A DNA stretch of 64,000 nucleotides from Rhodobacterales bacterium. GTDB taxonomy: Bacteria > Pseudomonadota > Alphaproteobacteria > Rhodobacterales > Rhodobacteraceae. The first letter of the stretch is position 1. Every line of letters starts with the position of its first letter. The stretch is taken from positions 248,001-312,000 of the forward strand of contig JAPLPE010000013.1 of assembly GCA_026400355.1 (NCBI GenBank), written 5' to 3'. The notes beneath the pieces were generated by a model. The model did not search any database and was not told the DNA's origin. It saw only the letters and a program-made list of their open reading frames with translations. Below are positions 30,103 through 40,712 of the stretch, piece after piece. The position numbers were made by a program, and so were the translations under genes.

Positions 30103-30831
30103 ATGCTGACGGCCGTCGCCGAACGCCTCAAAGATCAGCAGGGCCCGCTCTCGCAGCGCTTGCGTAACGCGCTCGTCCAGTCGATCAAGGACGGCACGCT
30201 GCCATCCAACCGCGCGCTCCCATCCGAACGCGATCTGGCGCTCAGCCTGGGGGTCTCCCGGTCAACTCTCCGCTCCTGTCTCAAGGAACTGGGCGACATG
30301 GGGCTTGTCCAGACGCGCCACGGCGCAGGCACTGTCGTCACCGCGCAAATCCCCAAGGCCCTCTCACGACTTTCTGGGTTTACCGAAGACATCCGCGCAA
30401 GGGGACTTACGCCCACCTCGGACATCCTCGAATGTCGCACCGGCCCGGTGAGCGGTGAGAGCGCCATACACACCGGCATGCCGCTCGGCACGCCTGTCCT
30501 CACCCTCGTTCGCCTGCGCCGCGCCGATGGCGAAGCGATGTCCTTTGAAACCGCCATTGTCCCCCTCTGGGCCGTCGGCGAAGGCTATGACGGCACAGGC
30601 TCGCTCTATGACCGGATGGACGCCCACAACGCCCGCCCACGCCGAATCCTGCAAACGCTCGAAGCTGTGGCCGCAATAGAAGAGATCGCGGACCTCCTCG
30701 GCATCCCCTACAACGCCCCGGTCCTGCGTATTGGTCAGGTCGGCTACGACGCTTCCGGCAAGGCGGTCGAAGACGCCGTGAGCTGGTATCGCGGCGACCG
30801 TTACAAATACGTCGGCGAAATCGAAGGATGA
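30103..30831 (+). CDS. GntR-family regulator with UTRA domain (HutC/NagR-like)
   Basis: 242 residues from the ATG at 30103; upstream TTG (30034) and ATG (30067) starts would run through the operator. The winged-helix domain is at about 5-75 ('LPSERDLALSLGVSRSTLRSCLKEL', 'GLVQTRHGAGTVV'). The C-terminal UTRA ligand domain is recognised by 'RARGLTPTSDILE', 'LVRLRRADGEAMSFETAIVP' and 'EDAVSWYRGDRYKYV'. UTRA regulators commonly sense GlcN-6-P or similar metabolites. It heads a forward operon with the SIS protein and ATPase, and probably represses both arms of the regulon. Confidence 0.88.
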   Translation: MLTAVAERLKDQQGPLSQRLRNALVQSIKDGTLPSNRALPSERDLALSLGVSRSTLRSCLKELGDMGLVQTRHGAGTVVTAQIPKALSRLSGFTEDIRARGLTPTSDILECRTGPVSGESAIHTGMPLGTPVLTLVRLRRADGEAMSFETAIVPLWAVGEGYDGTGSLYDRMDAHNARPRRILQTLEAVAAIEEIADLLGIPYNAPVLRIGQVGYDASGKAVEDAVSWYRGDRYKYVGEIEG

Positions 30832-30835
30832 CCCT

Positions 30836-31573
30836 GTGACTGCCCTCCGCCAGACCTACCGCAACAATATCGTCACCATCATCGACGGGATCATCGCCAA
30901 CCAGTCCGCCGCCCTCGACGCCGCCCGCGATGCCGTGGCGGACGCGCTCCGCAACGACGGTCTGATCCATGTCGCGGGCAGCGGCCATTCCCATCTGTTG
31001 GCTGAGGAAGTGTTCTACCGGGCAGGCGGTATCGCCGCTGCACAGGCGATCCTTGACGAAGACCTCATGCTCCACCGTGGGGCCGAACGGTCAACCCTTA
31101 TCGAACGCGAACCCGGACAGGCGGCCCGTGTCCTGTCGCACTACACCGTCACGCCCGGTGACGTGGTCATCATCGCCTCGAACTCGGGCCGCAACGCCTA
31201 TCCCATCGAATTGGCTCTCTTGGCTAAAGAGGCGGGCGCCACGACCATCGCGCTGACCTCCCTCACCCACGCGCAGCACATCACTTCCCGCCACCCCTCA
31301 GGCAAGCGCCTCTTCGAACTCACCGACGTCGTCCTCGATAACGGCGGCGCTTATGGCGACGGCTCGCTAGCGATCCCGGGCCTCGCGGCCAAGATGGGTC
31401 CGACCTCCACGATCATCGGCGTCTATCTCCTCAATACCGTCATGGCCGAAGCCGTGGCCCTGCTCGCTGCCGAAGGTATAGCTGTCGACATTTACCAGTC
31501 GGCCAACACCGATCAGGGCGACAGCGCCGCCGCTATCATGGCCCGCTGGCGCCCCCGCATCCCCGCCCTCTAG
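30836..31573 (+). CDS. SIS-domain phosphosugar isomerase-like protein
   Basis: 245 residues, GTG start 4 bases after the GntR stop. 'LIHVAGSGHSHLLAEEVFYRAGG' and 'VVIIASNSGRNAYPIELALLAKEAGATTIALTS' form the sugar-isomerase fold and phosphosugar site, as in the UPF0309 group. A long N-terminal helix precedes them. In this regulon it could interconvert or deaminate the phosphorylated amino sugar made by the BadF-type kinase. The exact reaction is not deducible, and no separate NagB or NagA is seen in the window. Confidence 0.82.
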   Translation: MTALRQTYRNNIVTIIDGIIANQSAALDAARDAVADALRNDGLIHVAGSGHSHLLAEEVFYRAGGIAAAQAILDEDLMLHRGAERSTLIEREPGQAARVLSHYTVTPGDVVIIASNSGRNAYPIELALLAKEAGATTIALTSLTHAQHITSRHPSGKRLFELTDVVLDNGGAYGDGSLAIPGLAAKMGPTSTIIGVYLLNTVMAEAVALLAAEGIAVDIYQSANTDQGDSAAAIMARWRPRIPAL

Positions 31574-31589
31574 GCACGAGGAACTTACC

Positions 31590-32615
31590 TTGGCCCAGCT
31601 CACACTGACCAATATCGAAAAGTCCTATGGTGAAACCAAGGTACTTCACGGTATCAACCTTGATGTCACCTCTGGCGAATTCGTGGTGTTCGTCGGCCCA
31701 TCGGGCTGTGGCAAGTCCACCTTGCTGCGCATGATCGCGGGACTTGAGTCCATCACCGGCGGCGAGATGCAGGTCGACGGCCAGCGCTTCAACGAAGTCC
31801 CCCCGGCCAAGCGCGGCGTGGCAATGGTTTTCCAGAACTACGCCCTCTACCCCCACATGACCGTCTACAGGAACATGTCCTACGGCCTCAAAATCGCCAA
31901 GAATCCGCCAACGGAGATCGACCGCAAGGTCCGTGCCGCCGCCGACATGCTGCAGCTTACCCCGTTCCTCGACCGACGCCCTGGCCAGCTTTCAGGCGGC
32001 CAGCGCCAGCGCGTCGCCATTGGTCGCGCCGTCGTCCGCGACCCGCGCCTGTTCCTGTTCGACGAGCCTCTCTCCAACCTTGACGCCGCCCTTCGCGTTG
32101 CAACCCGCGTCGAAATCGCCCGCCTGAAAGAGGCGATGTCCCAGACCACAATGATCTATGTCACCCACGATCAGACCGAAGCCATGACGATGGCCGACCG
32201 GATCGTCGTGATGAATGGCGGCCGGATCGAACAAGTGGGCAGTCCCCTCGACCTCTACCATCACCCGGCCAACCGGTTCGTGGCGGGCTTCATCGGCTCG
32301 CCCGCGATGAACTTCCTGAAGCCAGACAGCGTCAGGACATCATGGCCGCCTTCATCAGAACTGATCGGTGTACGCCCGGAACACCTGACCCTGACCCCCT
32401 CTGGGTTTGAGGCGTTGGTATCGGCGACCGCGACCCTCTGCGAACGATTGGGCGAGGTCACAATCACCCATCTCACGCTGCCTGATGGCCAGCCGGTGAT
32501 TGCAAAACTGCCCGGCGGCGCCTCGGTTGAACGCGGAGATCTCCTTGACCTCAGCGCTGATCCTTCAAATCTTCATTTCTTCGATAAGTCAGGCCAGGCT
32601 CTCGCGGCTCCTTGA
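31590..32615 (+). CDS. ABC transporter ATP-binding protein, UgpC/MsmK-like
   Basis: 341 residues, TTG start with GAGGA upstream. Walker A 'GPSGCGKSTLLRMI', signature 'LSGGQRQRVAIGRAVV', Walker B 'LFLFDEPLSNLDA' and 'YVTHDQTEAMT' are intact, with a C-terminal TOBE region ('LIGVRPEHLTL'). It is transcribed away from the permeases but flanks the same divergent regulator region, and is the only CUT1-type ATPase here, so it should power the amino-sugar importer. Confidence 0.92.
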   Translation: MAQLTLTNIEKSYGETKVLHGINLDVTSGEFVVFVGPSGCGKSTLLRMIAGLESITGGEMQVDGQRFNEVPPAKRGVAMVFQNYALYPHMTVYRNMSYGLKIAKNPPTEIDRKVRAAADMLQLTPFLDRRPGQLSGGQRQRVAIGRAVVRDPRLFLFDEPLSNLDAALRVATRVEIARLKEAMSQTTMIYVTHDQTEAMTMADRIVVMNGGRIEQVGSPLDLYHHPANRFVAGFIGSPAMNFLKPDSVRTSWPPSSELIGVRPEHLTLTPSGFEALVSATATLCERLGEVTITHLTLPDGQPVIAKLPGGASVERGDLLDLSADPSNLHFFDKSGQALAAP

Positions 32616-32815
32616 CTCCCTCGCTTCAATCTTGATCCAGCTTCTCCGCCAAAGCGCAAGACCAATAAGCACTTCGGTCAGGTCCGTCGCCTTCTGTAAC
32701 CCGGTCGCGGGCGCCGCAACAAAACCGAACCGGACTTAGCAGGAAACTGCTGCCCAAGATGCCGAACGCAGTCGCTCCAGCGGGGCACTTGGCAGAGAAC
32801 AGCCTGAATTCGCGT

Positions 32816-33199
32816 CTACCTTTGCCTTAGACGGATTAGCCTCTCAACTGGCCCCGGTTTGCACAGATTCGCCAGCATTTGCTGCGTCCAGAAGATCATT
32901 TCGACCAAAGCGCAGGTTTCCGCATAGGCCGTGTCATTGGGCAGGTCATCGTCAGTTGTGAAACTTTCGTCCAAGGCCGAAGGACCAAAGCCGCCCGTTA
33001 CGTACATCCGTGTTGCGGTCACATCGACCCAGAGCACTGCACAGGCCTTCGTCAGACCAGCATGATCCCGGTTGGCCGTCAGATCGGCCATCGCCGTGCA
33101 CATGTCCCTGACGGTATGCTCGGGATCGTGGCGCGGGACAAGAACAACTTCGACCGGGCCTATCATCGACTGATCGACAAGGTCGGACTTGATCCCGTT
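32816..33199 (-). pseudogene. Internal fragment of GH127 (DUF1680) beta-L-arabinofuranosidase-like protein
   Basis: The frame open between a TGA at 33202-33200 and the stop at 32816 contains 'HTVRDMCTAMADL', 'LWVDVTATRMYVTGGFG' and 'DLPNDTAYAETCALVEMIFW', which are core GH127 motifs. The N-terminal several hundred residues and the C-terminal domain of this ~600-residue family are missing. It is a decayed remnant stranded between the amino-sugar regulon and katG, with nothing else recognisable at 32616-32815. It suggests a lost plant-polysaccharide locus. Confidence 0.75.
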
Positions 33200-33286
33200 T
33201 CATTGTCAATCACGATGGAGCCGATCGTGTACAATCGCGATCTGTCAGTTTGAGTGACCGACTCCAAAGCCGCAAAAGAGGAAAGT

Positions 33287-33310
33287 GCGCCCCGGATCCC
33301 TCCGGGGTGC
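33287..33310 (-). terminator. Hairpin terminator downstream of katG
   Basis: GCGCCCCGGA (33287-33296) pairs with TCCGGGGTGC (33301-33310): 10 bp with one G-T pair and a TCCC loop. It is 45 bases after the katG stop. On the minus strand a T-rich stretch (ACTTTCCTCTTTT) follows; on the plus strand five Ts follow, so it may work both ways. Confidence 0.65.
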
Positions 33311-33354
33311 ATCTTTTTCCAGCGATCTTGGACGTTGCCGTTGCACCTCTGCCA

Positions 33355-35673
<2,319 letters not shown>

Positions 35674-35736
35674 CTATCAAATAGTAACCAATAGCTTAAG
35701 TAGGATTTGCGCATCGTAGTGATAATCTGACCCTAT
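35674..35736. promoter_or_regulatory. katG-oxyR divergent control region with possible OxyR half sites
   Basis: CTAT-CAA-ATAG (35674-35684) and ATAA-N7-CTAT (35722-35736) resemble pieces of the OxyR consensus ATAG-N7-CTAT. The interval is AT-rich compared with its surroundings. Since the adjoining oxyR is broken, these may be relic sites or be used by a regulator encoded elsewhere. Confidence 0.35.
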
Positions 35737-36414
35737 GATAACTCTGCCTCCCAAGCAGCCGCGCGATGTCGAGGCCCTCGTCGTTGACGGCCATTTCGGC
35801 CGGGCTGCCGAGGCGTGCGCTCTCACCCAACCTGCACTCTCCATGCATGTTAAGGAGCATTAAGATGCCCTTGCCATGAACTTGTTCGAAGGAAGTGCCA
35901 TACAGGTTCGACTGACAAGTTTTGGAATCGAGTTCGTGAAACGCGCCCGCGACATCCTTCGTTCTGTCGATGCGCTTTCCGACCTTGCCCGCGCCTCGCA
36001 GGACGGGCTTGTCGGGCGTCTTCGGATCGGGGTCGTACCAACGGCGGCCCCCTATCTCCTGTCCACAACACTCTGGAACTTGACACGGTCTGATCCGGGG
36101 CTTGATACCAATGTCGGCGAAACTCCGCCAAGCCTATTCAGAAGATTTCCAACTGACGCTTGGACAAAGCAATCGTCGCATTGCCGGTCTTGGAACCCTC
36201 GCTCGCCGAAGTCGCCCCTTTTTCTGAGGATTTCGTACTAGTGCGCCCAAGTGGTGACGCAGATCAACTCGTGCCGAGCCCCGAGATGCTACGAGGAATG
36301 CGGTCTTTGCAGCTTGAGGAGGGCCACTTCTTCCGCGACCACCCAGCGCATGAGCATATCGTCACTGTCGGTGATGACGGATTTGCGGGGTTCTGGGCAA
36401 GGACTGACGCCTGA
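35735..36414 (+). pseudogene. oxyR: oxyR-like LysR regulator, degraded
   Basis: The N terminus reads 'DVEALVVDGHFGRAAEACALTQPALSMHVK', the LysR helix-turn-helix of OxyR type, then meets TAA at the position of 'LED' in OxyR. The frame continues 'MNLFEGSAIQVRLTSFGIEFV' and 'GRLRIGVVPTAAPYLLSTTLW'. Near 36150 the homology jumps frame to 'DKAIVALPVLEPSLAEVAPFSEDFVLV' and 'LQLEEGHFFRDH', ending at 36414. The C-terminal quarter, including the second redox Cys region, is missing. Multiple lesions make this a true pseudogene. Confidence 0.85.
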
Positions 36415-36503
36415 TGCCGTTCGGCGACTGCAGCGCGAAACGCCCTGAATAGCCAACTTTGCACACTATGGGCATTCGATCCCGGGCCCCTTATGCTACG
36501 CTC

Positions 36504-37733
36504 ATGACTGATGTCCTTGACAGCCGATACTCTTGGTCCCGCCTTCTTGTGTCGCTGGCCATTGCAACAATTGGCAATGTCGGGATGTGGTCAATCGTCG
36601 TGGTCATGCCCGCAGTGCAGGCTGAATTTGCCATTGGCCGCGGCGGGGCTTCTTTGCCATATACCCTTACGATGCTGGGCTACGCGCTTGGAAATCTGTT
36701 CATGGGCCGCGCTGTTGACCGGTTCGGAGTTGCTGCCTCCCTCGCAGTTGCGGCTGTCCTGACCAGCATCGGATACCTCACCGCCGCTGCGAGTCCCTCA
36801 ATCCATGGCCTCGCTGCGGCGCAGTTCGTGATTGGGCTTGGTGCGGCAATCTGCTTCGGACCGCTTATCGCAGACATTTCGTTATGGTTCCGCAAACGGC
36901 GCGGAATCGCGGTCGCGATTGCGGCAAGCGGGAACTACCTCTCGGGTGCGATCTGGCCGATTCTGCTTGCGGGCGTCCTCGCAACTCAAGGTTGGCGCGA
37001 CGTCTATGTGATACTCTCGGCTGTGATCGTGCTTGCCATTCTGCCGTTGTCGCTTCTTCTGCGCCGCCGCTTGCCGCAGACGAGCATGTCAGCCGAAGCG
37101 CAGCGCTCCTCCTTCTCTCCACGAAAGATCCGTTTCAGTCCACGTAAACTTGTGTTCCTTCTCGCCGCCGCAGGAGTCGCGTGCTGCGTTGCCATGTCCA
37201 TGCCGCAGGTCCATATCGTTTCGTTTTGTGTCGATCTTGGTTACGGCCCGGCTGTTGGTGCGCAAATGCTTTCACTGATGCTTCTTGGCGGGGTAGCTTC
37301 GCGCCTGATCTCGGGGCTCGTTGCTGATCGTCTCGGCGGTGTTGTCACTCTGCTGATCGGAACTGTGCTGCAAATGCTGGCCCTCTGTCTCTACCTTCAA
37401 GCCAGCGGTCTGACCTCACTCTACATTGTGAGCGTTATCTTTGGCATGGCGCAGGGCGGTATCGTCCCGACCTACGCCATTATCGTCCGAGAATACTTGC
37501 CACCTAACGAGGCCGGCCGGCGTGTCGGTTTTGTGATGATGGCCACGATTCTCGGCATGGCACTAGGCGGTTGGATGTCTGGCTGGATATTTGACCAAAG
37601 CCATTCATATACCCTTGCCTTCGTCAACGGCATTGCCTGGAACGCCCTAAACATCGGGATCATCCTGACCATACTCCTTCGCAGCCGTCCGGCCGACGTG
37701 GTCCCGCTCGCATCTGGCGCAACTGCCAGATAG
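36504..37733 (+). CDS. Major facilitator superfamily transporter
   Basis: 409 residues from the ATG at 36504. Twelve hydrophobic segments are visible. The loop after helix 2, 'GNLFMGRAVDRFG', is the MFS motif A region, repeated in the second half as 'ASRLISGLVADRLGG'. The closing segment is 'ALNIGIILTILLRS'. It is followed by an enolase-superfamily gene, so it likely imports the sugar acid or similar substrate of that enzyme. Codon use is weaker in C than region 1, consistent with acquisition. Confidence 0.85.
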   Translation: MTDVLDSRYSWSRLLVSLAIATIGNVGMWSIVVVMPAVQAEFAIGRGGASLPYTLTMLGYALGNLFMGRAVDRFGVAASLAVAAVLTSIGYLTAAASPSIHGLAAAQFVIGLGAAICFGPLIADISLWFRKRRGIAVAIAASGNYLSGAIWPILLAGVLATQGWRDVYVILSAVIVLAILPLSLLLRRRLPQTSMSAEAQRSSFSPRKIRFSPRKLVFLLAAAGVACCVAMSMPQVHIVSFCVDLGYGPAVGAQMLSLMLLGGVASRLISGLVADRLGGVVTLLIGTVLQMLALCLYLQASGLTSLYIVSVIFGMAQGGIVPTYAIIVREYLPPNEAGRRVGFVMMATILGMALGGWMSGWIFDQSHSYTLAFVNGIAWNALNIGIILTILLRSRPADVVPLASGATAR

Positions 37734-37849
37734 GATTTCGCGTGTGTCTACCGATGTGTTTCCACTGATCCACGCTTTCATTCTTCCGGATGGGATGACA
37801 AATGTGAGTCAGCATTTGCCATCAGCCGGATTTTGAGGAGGATCCTTGG

Positions 37850-39055
37850 GTGAAGATTACCGACCTGAAATGTGCCATCATCGCCAGCAGTCCTGTCATC
37901 CGTATGACCACGGATGAGGGCATCACCGGCTGGAGCCAGATCGAAACGCCCAAGCCATACCTACAGCCGATGGTCCTGCAACTCCGTGACTGGCTGATCG
38001 GACAGGATCCCCGCGACGTTGAACGTGTCGTGCGCCGGATCCGGGTTCGCGGCGGTTTCAAGCCCTTCGGCTCGGCGGTAAGCGCCATCGAGCATGCGCT
38101 CTGGGATATTGCAGGTAAGGCCGCAGGCATCCCTGTTTACCGACTGCTCGGCGGCAAAGTCCGTGATCAGGTCAGAACCTACCGTACGCTTTATCAGGCC
38201 GAAGTGCCGGGCGGGGCTGATCACACGCCAGCAGGCTACCGACGTTGGGCAGATTACGGAAAATCGCTAGATGGCGGGTTTCGCATGTTCAAGCTGCCAA
38301 CGGCCTTTCACTCGTCCATGGTACAGGACTTTCCGAATTTCTTTTATGGCGATGTCCAGCGGGATGCGCCCTTTCCTTACCCCCACAAAGGGGTGATGAC
38401 CAAAGAAGGGATGGATCACTTAGTCGCCTGCATCACAGCAGCCCGTGAAACACTCGGCGAGGGCTACAACACGGCCGTCGATGCCGGACCGGGCTTCATG
38501 CCGCTCGATGTTCTCCGGCTCGCCAAGGCTGTCGAACACCTCCACCTGCTCTGGATCGAAGACACAGTAACCGGGGACTATTCTCCTTATGTCAATCACG
38601 ACCTCTACAAAGACATAACCTTCAACACGACCACACCCATCCATACCGGCGAACAGATCTACCTCCGCCAGAACTACAAGCATCTTATCGAAAGCCATGC
38701 CGTGAATGTCATCGGACCTGACCCCTGTGACGTGGGCGGCCTTGGCGAAATGAAGTGGATCGCGGAGCATGCCGACCTACATGGCATCGCCATAGCGCCC
38801 CACGGCACGGCCAACGGGATCCTTGGTCTCGCGGCACTTATTCAGGTTTCAGCAGCGCTTCCGGACAACTTTATCGCGTTCGAATACCCTGCCCGTTTCG
38901 AACCCTTCTGGTACGATATCACCGAAGGCTTCGACGGCTTCCCTGTGAAAGACGGAATGATCGACGTGCCCGATCGCCCGGGCATGGGAGTAGTCATGAA
39001 TCCAAAGGCAGCACGGAAGCACCTGACAGATGGCGATTCCGGATTCTTCGACTAG
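37850..39055 (+). CDS. Mandelate racemase/enolase superfamily, probable acid-sugar dehydratase
   Basis: 401 residues, GTG start behind GAGGAGGA. The N-terminal capping domain includes 'FGSAVSAIEHALWDIAGKAAGIPVYRLLGG'. Metal ligands fit D in 'NTAVDAGPGF', E in 'LWIEDTVTGD' and E in 'TPIHTGEQIY'; the general base His is in 'AIAPHGTANG'. These define the superfamily, which dehydrates aldonic or uronic acids or racemises 2-hydroxyacids. The KxK site is atypical ('FRMFKLPT'), so I do not name a substrate. Probably cotranscribed with the MFS gene 116 bases upstream. Confidence 0.85.
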   Translation: MKITDLKCAIIASSPVIRMTTDEGITGWSQIETPKPYLQPMVLQLRDWLIGQDPRDVERVVRRIRVRGGFKPFGSAVSAIEHALWDIAGKAAGIPVYRLLGGKVRDQVRTYRTLYQAEVPGGADHTPAGYRRWADYGKSLDGGFRMFKLPTAFHSSMVQDFPNFFYGDVQRDAPFPYPHKGVMTKEGMDHLVACITAARETLGEGYNTAVDAGPGFMPLDVLRLAKAVEHLHLLWIEDTVTGDYSPYVNHDLYKDITFNTTTPIHTGEQIYLRQNYKHLIESHAVNVIGPDPCDVGGLGEMKWIAEHADLHGIAIAPHGTANGILGLAALIQVSAALPDNFIAFEYPARFEPFWYDITEGFDGFPVKDGMIDVPDRPGMGVVMNPKAARKHLTDGDSGFFD

Positions 39056-39181
39056 CTGCTCTATCCCGGATGATCGCATAGACCCTCGTCGCTCTGCTCT
39101 GTTCATGGCAAGTTTGATCTTGCGCCAGGTTCGCGACGGATTGGAAGCATGCCGATCTCTCTTCACAAGCAGGCGACGAGC

Positions 39182-39222
39182 GAGCCATTGTCCGCGATTG
39201 GTCCGAGGACGATGGCGAGGGC
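39182..39222 (+). repeat. Hairpin repeat, copy 1 of 3
   Basis: Starts GAGCC and ends GGCGAGGGC. Stem GCCATTGTCC (39184-39193) pairs with GGACGATGGC (39207-39216): 10 bp with one T-G. The 13-base loop is GCGATTGGTCCGA. It interrupts the first IS481 relic after 'LHKQAT' and shifts its frame. Confidence 0.7.
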
Positions 39223-39311
39223 CGAAGATCCGGGCCGCGATCCAGGCGAGCCCCGACCCGGCATGGATGGTGTCCGAGCGTTACGGCATGAGCGAGCAGA
39301 CGGTCTGGACT

Positions 39312-39353
39312 GAGCCGTGAGCGCGCCACTGGTTCGAGCGCCGCGGCGAAGGC
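39312..39353 (+). repeat. Hairpin repeat, copy 2 of 3
   Basis: Starts GAGCC and ends GGCGAAGGC. Stem GCCGTG-(A bulge)-GCGC (39314-39324) pairs with GCGC-CGCGGC (39338-39347). The 13-base loop is GCCACTGGTTCGA. It interrupts the first IS481 relic right after 'SEQTVW'. Confidence 0.72.
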
Positions 39354-39508
39354 GCAGCCGCGATACGGTCCATGACCGCATCCACAGGCCGCACCTTTTG
39401 CAGACGACGCAGATGGCTGCGCAGGAGGCCGTCGCGGTTGCGCTTCGCAGGGTGTTTGATCCCATGGTTTGATGGTGCGATCCTTTCTCAGGAAAGGAAG
39501 TAAGCAAC

Positions 39509-39792
39509 ATGGGACAGGTTCGTCACGGGAGCGCCACGATCGAGCCAGCGTGGCGCCACCGGTTCAAGCCCGCTGGCGAGGGCACGCCGTCAGAGCAGCA
39601 ATACAGCGATCGCAAGCTTCGCTCGCGCAGTTGAGCCGGGAGATCGGCATCAATCCGAAGACAGTGGCGAAGTGGCGGAAGCGGGCGACGGTCGAGGACA
39701 TGAACCCAGGGCCGAAGGAACCGCGGTCCACGGTGCTGACCGAGGCCGAGGAGGCGGCGATGGTTGATGGCTTACTCATGCGGCCTGTCTAA
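39509..39792 (+). pseudogene. IS481-family transposase N-terminal relic (type 2)
   Basis: ATG at 39509 gives 'MGQVRHGSAT'. After a ~44-base interruption the homologous sequence resumes in another frame as 'HAVRAAIQRSQASLAQLSREIG', 'INPKTVAKWRKRATVEDM' and 'GPKEPRSTVLTEAEEAAMV', then loses similarity. This is the N-terminal HTH of a second, distinct IS481 group. The DDE catalytic domain is absent. A 7-bp hairpin (TCCTTTC/GAAAGGA, 39481-39498) precedes the start. Confidence 0.8.
39542..39583 (+). repeat. Hairpin repeat, copy 3 of 3
   Basis: Starts GAGCC and ends GGCGAGGGC. Stem GCCAGCG-(T bulge)-GGC (39544-39554) pairs with GCC-CGCTGGC (39568-39577). The 13-base loop is GCCACCGGTTCAA. It interrupts the second IS481 relic between 'GSAT' and 'HAVRA'. 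Against copy 2 it matches at 29 of 42 positions, with most differences inside the stem. Confidence 0.75.
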
Positions 39793-39798
39793 CCACAT

Positions 39799-39818
39799 GG
39801 ATTCACGTTGTGAATCCT
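39799..39818. repeat. Perfect hairpin just after the IS relic
   Basis: GGATTCAC (39799-39806) and GTGAATCC (39810-39817) flank a GTT loop. GTCT/AGAC occurs further out, suggesting a longer imperfect inverted repeat. It could be an IS end or a transcription stop protecting the neighbouring minus-strand gene. No U-tract. Confidence 0.4.
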
Positions 39819-39847
39819 AGGCAGACAGAGTTGTGCAACAACGCACC

Positions 39848-40697
39848 TTATAAAGATTGGGATAGGCGCGAAAACTGACCGTCAAGCCGCAAACCTTTCA
39901 AGATGGGTTTGCTTTGACGCATGGCACCGATCAGGCCCATGCAGGTATCTGCCCCCAACGTACCGCCAACCGCTAGCGCCCGGTCAATGGACTGGGGCAG
40001 ATCACGTTCGGTTGACGGTGCGTGAAGGGCAAGGCCGAGGTCATGCAAGGTTCGGCTGAAATGCCCCTGTACCGCCTGAGCCAATAGATGTCGGCTGATC
40101 TCGGTCGTTGTCCGCAGGTGCGGTGTCAGGGCCCTGGTCAGTCGCCGGGCCTGCCCCGGGCCGTCCCGCAGCGCAGGCGAAAGGGTCAGGGCCGCAAGGA
40201 TGCCAACGATCACGTCATCGCCCGATGGCGTCAGGCCACGTCCACGCCCGACCGGCAGCGCCAAAGCCCTGTTCAGAAGGTCGGGCTGGCCTGACGACAA
40301 GGCGCCCAGGACATCCGTGAGCAAAGCGCCCGTCCCCGTCCACGCGACCGGACGGACCCGGCCCGCCGCAAGGGCCAACCGTGCCGCGAACCCTTCGGAT
40401 ACCGCTTCCCATGGCAGGCCAGACCAGCAGGTCGCCGCGCCGCAGTCGATCACGCCGTCGCCAAGTTTGACATATCCGGCCCGGAAGTGGACCGGCGCGC
40501 CTTTTGCGGCACCCAGACGCAACGTGGACCGGGGGGGGCAGACAAATGATAAAGGGAGACAATCTTGCCTCATCTGCGATGATTGTCCACAGATCCCGCC
40601 CAATAGTCACGTTCACCGCACGGTCGAAAACGCTGTGAACCCGACCATTGACGCCGGTTGCGACGTCGATGGCGGCCCGATCCTGACAGCCTGCCAC
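39848..40697 (-). pseudogene. DUF2877 family gene frameshifted at a C8/G8 tract
   Basis: From 40697 the frame reads 'VNGRVHSVFDRAVNVTIGRDLWTII', a DUF2877 N terminus, then hits the run of eight Gs (+ strand 40531-40538). The family signature continues in another frame: 'GRGLTPSGDDVIVGILAALTL', 'TTEISRHLLAQAVQGHFS' and 'GGTLGADTCMGLIGA', ending at 39848. Seven bases in the tract would restore one frame. DUF2877 proteins of unknown function accompany purine/pyrimidine or amide catabolism genes, and this one follows an isochorismatase-type hydrolase. The homopolymer makes sequence error or phase variation both possible. Confidence 0.75.
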
Positions 40698-40712
40698 GCG
40701 GCGAACATCGGC

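Larger units (their letters stand above)
39149..39470 (+). pseudogene. IS481-family transposase N-terminal relic (type 1)
   Basis: 'MPISLHKQAT' is followed, after an insertion, by 'PKIRAAIQASPDPAWMVSERYGMSEQTVW' in another frame. After a second insertion come 'RDTVHDRIHRPHLLQTTQ' and 'QEAVAVALRR'. Intact IS481 transposases have these blocks contiguous ('...SEQTVWKWRKRDSVHDR...'). The catalytic DDE part is missing. The two interruptions are copies of the hairpin repeat listed separately. Confidence 0.75.
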
